DNA from: Nymphaea colorata
Taxonomy: Eukaryota; Streptophyta; Magnoliopsida; Nymphaeales; Nymphaeaceae
Assembly (NCBI RefSeq): GCF_008831285.2
Contig: NC_045145.1
Coordinates: forward strand, 930,001 to 994,000
Reading direction: 5' to 3'
Length of the DNA stretch: 64,000 nt
Part shown: positions 58,581 to 64,000 of the stretch, piece by piece
How the letters are laid out: each line of letters begins with the position of its first letter
How positions within the stretch are numbered: the first letter of the stretch is position 1
Position numbers and translations under genes: made by a program
Notes under the pieces: model-generated
Database searches by the model: none
The model's input: the letters and a program-made list of their open reading frames with translations, nothing else
Told to the model about the DNA's origin: nothing

Positions 58581-60214
58581 CGGTTTGGTGAAATGGTTAT
58601 AAGTATGTATCTATGTATACACACACACAGAGAGACACACACAAATATGCTTATGTAGCACCCATCTCTTATTGAGTGTCTATTTGCTAGGTTGAAGAGC
58701 AACAAGGGATTTTCCATCTTCATCTATATTTGCAATCTATCTATTTCTCAATATTGCCTGATGTACTATTTTTGCGGACTTGAATGTAGCTTATGAATCT
58801 CTAACAATATGAAGCAACAGCATTCTTGGTCACTGTAATGACCAGCTCTTTGTTATGAACCTCATGGTTTAGAACTTTTGACTTCAATGATGACAAACTG
58901 CTAATTGATCTAACAACATCAGATCCACGGCTTCAATGTGTAGTTTCTGATGAGGTTATTTCTCTTTAAAGTTTCATTGTAGTGCTCATGAGTAGTTTTA
59001 TTCTTTTCATATTATTCTTGGATTTATACTTCATGTTTCTAGTCTACTCAAAAAGTATATCACATGAGAGCATGGACATTATGTTCATACATTAAGCTTA
59101 TTATCTCTTATTTTGGAGAGAAAATGTTATTTTTGTATAGACAACCTCTGTCTTCACTTCTTACATTAGTTGCTTGACTAGATTGGAATTGTTAACTCAT
59201 TTAGCTCAGTGTGAATCCCTAAAACCGATGCAGGCCAAGCTCAGCCAAACAATCATGGGCACATAGAAACAAATGTAAAGAACGTTAACTCAATATTGTA
59301 AAGTTGGTATGTTACTTCAACGTGGATTTTTAGGATAGGATAAATCTTAAACTTACTATGTATAATTCATGTTTCAGGTTGATTAAAGACCATTGGTTGT
59401 TGGTTTTGGCAAGGTATTTTTTGTTTCAACCTTCCTTGATAATATGCCATAAACCATGGAAATTGTATATGGACTTAAAGAAAAGGAAATCCCTCCTTGA
59501 CTATGCTTTTTATTCTCATTGCTAATGTATTTCAAAAAGGACTGGTGGAATCTATTTTAACAGCAGTGTGACTTTATCTTGTACATATAAGAAACTTGCA
59601 CTAAAATATCTATAAGATCCATAATGTTGGTAGATACATGTTCCTTTTTTCTTTTTTTGGTTCTTTCAGTAGTCTTTTAATATATTCGAACAATTTATAA
59701 TAGTTAAGAGAACTATCAAACATGTTGTAGTTGTGGCAAGTCTTTAAAATACCTTTTTTTTGTCTTCATGTGACTGTTGGCAATTTTATTGATGTCCATG
59801 AAGGGAATCTAAAATACATGAAGGGAGCCTATGTCTACAACAAAATCAGCATTTATTGATATTGATGATTTTGACAAACTACTGAACCAGTTACAACTTG
59901 GAGGTATTTGTATCAGTTTTTAAATGTCCAATTGTCGATTGTTGTTTCATGTTCTCCATAAGCAAGGTGTTCTTTGTCACAGTCATAAATTAGTTGCTAA
60001 CTTTTTGTTCACCTCTAGTTAGATATGTTGCCTTTTAAGATGTAGGAGGCAATTACGTCAAGTCTTTTATTCTCTACTCGATGTAAATGTCTTATGTTAT
60101 TTTAGTATTGATTGGTTGCTTGCATTTGAGTTATCGTCGTAGACTTAGTATTATTACCATGCACTTTTTGTGCATGTCAAATGTCAAAGGGTTGTCCAAT
60201 TTCATTTATGTGAA
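58581..60214 (+). other. Two short coding-like pieces, otherwise nothing recognised
   Basis: 58,868-58,972 reads FDFNDDKLLIDLTTSDPRLQ then CVVSDEVI. 59,815-59,902 reads REPMSTTKSAFIDIDDFD then KLLNQLQLG before GTATTT. Both are plus strand and could be exons of the gene suggested at 57.9 kb, but no family is recognised and acceptors are unclear. Confidence 0.25.
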
Positions 60215-60510
60215 GCGAGAACTAGCAAAGCAACAAGTTGTGACGCATAAGGTTTAGCATATAATGCCCACAAAGATTATGTCAAAAATTTAAAGAAAAG
60301 AAAAGGAAGCAAAAAGCATTATTATCTCATGTCAAAATTAGAAATGAAGGATAAAACTGTCTGCTAGTTTGCGTGCTGACAGAAAATTAATTTAGTTGTT
60401 ACAACTATTTTCCATCAAAGCTTGTGAAATATTTAATAACTTGTAGTATGGCAGATGAAAAAAAAGCAATGCTTTCATTTATTAAGCAACACACTTGCGA
60501 GGCACTTTTT
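60215..60510 (+). repeat. Dispersed repeat, copy B
   Basis: Diverged same-orientation partner of 58,246-58,580, about 1.95 kb away. Confidence 0.6.
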
Positions 60511-63023
60511 CATGAACTGTTACAAGTAAAATAAATTCATTAAAGTTGACATGGTTTAATTTGACATACAAGCTTTGTTAAATCCAACATTAGTTAAATT
60601 CTACCATATTGTTGAGAGAAAAGTAAATTAAAACAAAAACATAGCTAACTTGTAGAAAAGATACAAGTGTTAATCATAAAACAGAGAGGGAGGGACACTT
60701 GAGCGATAAGATAAACATGCAGCTGAAGTGGGCAGGCTCTCAGTGTCTCCGATACTGGTTAGAGCAAGATATACGGTGGCAAAAACTACCGTTGTAGGTC
60801 TATAGTGGTGAAGACTTGAAGCGATGTTAAACATCACTGGTATACATGGATTTAGCGGCGACGAAATCACCAGTATAGATAAGGATGCACAACTCTCATC
60901 GAGCAAGTTCCAGTTCCAATCAATCAAAGATATGTCTCGCGAGATCCATTCCTTACAAGTCACTACACTTGGGGAAAATGCAGCCACATTTTTGTTTAAG
61001 GAGGAATGACATTGTTGGAAAGATGAAATCAACCCTGAAAAGTAACGTATTTTGTTGCTTTCGCCATTACATTTTCCCTCTATCAAAATGTGAATATATA
61101 TGTCAATAAATCATGGCACCTTCAATCGTAGCACAACATTGCCAACAAAAAGAAAAGGAACTCAATTTGACCATTCAGGATCTTCCTAGCTTTCATACAA
61201 TGATCTACAAACTTATATTCTCCTTTTCGGTGGTTTTAATATCCACCTTCGGATTAGTTTTACATGTTTGCTCATTCTTTGGCCTACTTTTACATGTTGA
61301 CTAATTCTTTTGTTTTATTTTTATCCAAGTAGCAGTCTTAAAATTAATTTTTGTTAAGAAAGGAAAAATGTCCTCAGTTTTGGTGTTCATGAATGACTCT
61401 GATAACTTTCCTGCATGTTGCCACATGAAAAACCCTGAGATACATTTTTATATATATCAGCCATTGACATTTTTGAGACCATACTCTTCAACTTGGTTCA
61501 ACATAATAGCTCATATTGATTGTCCGTTCAGAATACCTTTTACATATATATAGCTATTAGTGAGTTACATCTTTCTACTTAAACTTATCCCCACAATCTG
61601 GATCTAGATAACTTTGGAGTTTGTACCGGAGCCATTAATTAGCAGTTTTTCCTTTTTAATTCTATTTTCTTGATAATATTTTCAATTTGATGGGATAATT
61701 TCATCATTTGGATGATTACTTTAATACTTTTGACAGATCAAGTGTTTGTTTGAAAAACAGAAGGAAAAGTTGGACATTTGGTGTTTTTCAAAAGGAGTTG
61801 CCTCTTATTTTTCTCATTTAATTTGTGGAGCAGTCTTTGTAAGCATTGAAAACATTATTGGTGTGGATTCTTAGATTTAAATACTTTGAGATCGCACATA
61901 GTGGCTGGGAAGACATATATATGTTACTTTTTTTATGATTTAATTTAAAAAAAAACAAGAGTTAATTGTTTTTAAATCCAATGCACGGATTCTACTGGAC
62001 TTTTTGTAAGTGAGATAGATCTGTATGATTGATGTATACACATGCAGCTACATTCTATAATGCAATTGTTACATTATGATGAATTTTTTGATGGAGGAGC
62101 AGGATCTGTAATGTAAGCCGCAGCTGCATGTATAAGGGATTTTGAACAAATCGTCTTTACTTTACTCTATGCAACTAGAGTCTTCCCTGATTAAGTCTTG
62201 CATTTAATTTTTATAAAGAACGGGTCAACCTAACCTCCACTGAAACCCAAAAGATTGCATGTTAATAATTGAAAAAAATAAAAGGGTCTTCACTGGAATT
62301 GTGTACAAAACAACGGGTCAACGTCAAATTTCCCAATACAGGTATAAGTGGCTATTTGTCAACTTATTTTCCATTTCCTTCTTTCATTTTATCTTTCCTC
62401 ACTCTCTTGAATCTTGTTTGTCCCCTTCTATTTTTGAGGATTTTACGTTGAGCAGCTGAAAGCATCTACTGTCACCAGCCATCTGTCGCGATCGGTGAGC
62501 AGACCAGAGCTTGAGCAGCAGCAGTAAAAACCCAACAACAATAGGTATTAAGGCAAAATCTGGAGCGTCATTTTTTTATTCCTTTTTCGATGACTTTTCC
62601 TCTTTCTTGTTTTCTTGCTGGTCTGGCAGATGCCCAGATCAGTTCTTTTTTTCTTTTTTCTTTTGTTGCTCGTACCACACCCTGCTGGAGTTCATTATTA
62701 ACGGACCCCACCTGATGACAAAGAAGTAGCAGATTTGGCTGAAGAAGAGATTATGCACGCTGGTGTTATCTTCTTCCTTAGTGAAACAGAGTCAACCTGG
62801 GATAGTAACAATGAACTTTTTTTTTATTCATTTATGCCCTTTTCTGTTGTTCTGGAGCACAAAGGCTCTATGTGGCACAGGAATTGCACCTCTGGTACTA
62901 AAATATCACATACCATGCACTATATATGAATGAATGATGGCTTCAATGAAATTTTTTATTTCAACATCTGTTCAGGAAGGCTCCAAGCCCCAAAAATGCG
63001 CTTGAGTGCTCAAAATGTGACTT
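60511..63023. other. No gene recognised
   Basis: Both strands are partly open at 60,670-61,109 (138 codons minus; plus piece MLNITGIHGFSGDEITSID). GC is slightly raised there; no motif was recognised. The remainder is AT-rich with T-runs. Confidence 0.3.
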
Positions 63024-64000
63024 ATGCACTGAATGAAGGTTTCAGATCGCTTGCTGGAACGAGGTTTTTCATGAACCTGAAAGCCCTCGCTCCAGCGCCA
63101 CCCTTTGCTGAGCGAGGGTTTCTGATTAATCTGAAACCCCTTGCAGTGTGAGGTTTTCAGAGTGATTTGAAACCCTTTGCTTTGCCGAGCAAGGGTTTCA
63201 TCCCTCACTTGCTGCGAACAAGGGTGTTTTGAAACCCTCGCTTGTTGGAGCAAGATTTTGGAGAAAGAAACCCTTGCTCCAGCGAATCAGGGTTTTAGAT
63301 TCCAAAGCTCCAGTGAACGAGGGTTTCATTTCTCACTCGCTGCTAGTGAAGGTGTTATGAAACCACGTTTGTTGGAGCAAGGGTTCTGAAGAAACCCTCG
63401 CTCCAATGAGCGACCCTTGACTTAGAGTTAGAGAGAGGGAGAGAGAGACAGAGGCATACCTTGACAGGCTTTGAAGCACCAAATGAGAAGGGCAACAGTG
63501 GTATTGGGCATTTGGATGAGACACTTTTCATTTGGATGAAGCATTGAAGAAGAAAAGAAGAGAGAGAACCACGGGGTGGCATAAAACGTGAAATGGAAAA
63601 AACAAAATAACTACTACTTTTGCTTGAGGCGAGTCAAGCTAAAAACATTCGAGTTCAATGAATTCGAACTCGGCTCGACTAAAAAAAGAGTTGAAAAATG
63701 AGCTCTAGTTTGGCTCATTTATTAAAATAGTTGGCCCGAACTGGATTTTCAGTCGAGGTTTAACGAGCCGTGCTCAGCTCGTTGTTCACCCTCTATAAAC
63801 CGTGTTTGGTAATGCAAAGCTTGCATCCTCACCCTCTCTCTCTCTCTCTCGGCCCTGACCATGGTAGTGTCTTTTGTTTTTCCCCGATCTTCTTGTCATC
63901 ATAAGCAAAGGGCATCTTCTATGGCTGAGCTCTCTCTTTTCAGTGGTGGTGGCTATTTTTTTTTTTTTTGAACTGATCTCCTCTTCATCATCACAGACGA
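63024..64000 (-). repeat. Inverted repeat, copy 2 (cut by the window end)
   Basis: Reverse-complement match of 41,951-42,800, including the GAAACCCTCGCTC array (63,050-63,410), the GTTGTTCACCCTCTATAAA border and the TTGCATCCTCA...TCATCATCACAG tail. Its minus-strand frame 63,253-62,972 (ARVSKHPCSQQVRDETL, QSKGF) parallels the copy-1 frame (SRVSKHPHSQRVRVETL), showing the same array in both. Confidence 0.88.

Overview
This is plant nuclear DNA, most probably from an angiosperm. The evidence is spliced gene pieces of plant-type families (a VAL/HSI2-type factor, a selenium-binding protein, a plant subtilase, a JMJ14-type demethylase, a nuclear poly(A)-binding protein) in AT-rich, repeat-dense sequence, with a Ty3 LTR element primed by initiator-Met tRNA, two hAT-type elements, and LINE and copia relics. 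I cannot name the species. No bacterial-style operons, CRISPR arrays, rRNA or tRNA genes were seen.

Layout, left to right. (1) 0.5-2.1 kb, minus: first two coding exons of a VAL/HSI2-like gene, exon 2 frameshifted; the rest would lie off the left edge. (2) 3.2-4.3 kb, minus: decayed selenium-binding protein gene. (3) 6.59-7.79 kb: a 1,196-bp hAT-type element with a perfect 8-bp target duplication that carries two exons and an intron of a host nuclear poly(A)-binding protein gene. (4) 8.4-8.8 kb: a very recent 238-bp tandem duplication. (5) 11.6-13.4 kb: AT-rich block containing a 407-bp tandem duplication. (6) 13.47-14.18 kb: a 271-bp tandem repeat that runs straight into a broken subtilase exon. 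(7) 14.17-27.83 kb, minus: a subtilase gene. Signal peptide and propeptide exons are at 27.8-27.1 kb and catalytic-domain exons at 14.66-14.17 kb. They are split by an 10.93-kb Ty3/gypsy element (15,529-26,458) flanked by the 5-bp duplication TTGCA. (8) 29-31 kb and 53.3-55.8 kb, minus: exons with good splice signals that I could not assign to a family. (9) 34.2-34.8 kb: copia integrase relic. (10) 35.8-38.8 kb, plus: 5'-truncated JMJ14-like pseudogene with an intact FYRC exon. (11) 41.95-42.8 kb and 63.0-64.0 kb: an inverted repeat pair about 20 kb apart. (12) 43.7-44.8 kb, minus: LINE reverse transcriptase relic. (13) 51.65-52.60 kb: a second hAT-like element with an 8-bp target duplication.

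Nothing here is a co-operating gene set. The window is a graveyard of truncated genes and nested transposons. The most informative structures are the gene-carrying hAT element; the Ty3 element, whose LTR is open in frame from its first base and is fused in frame to integrase by a deletion; and the subtilase gene split by that insertion.
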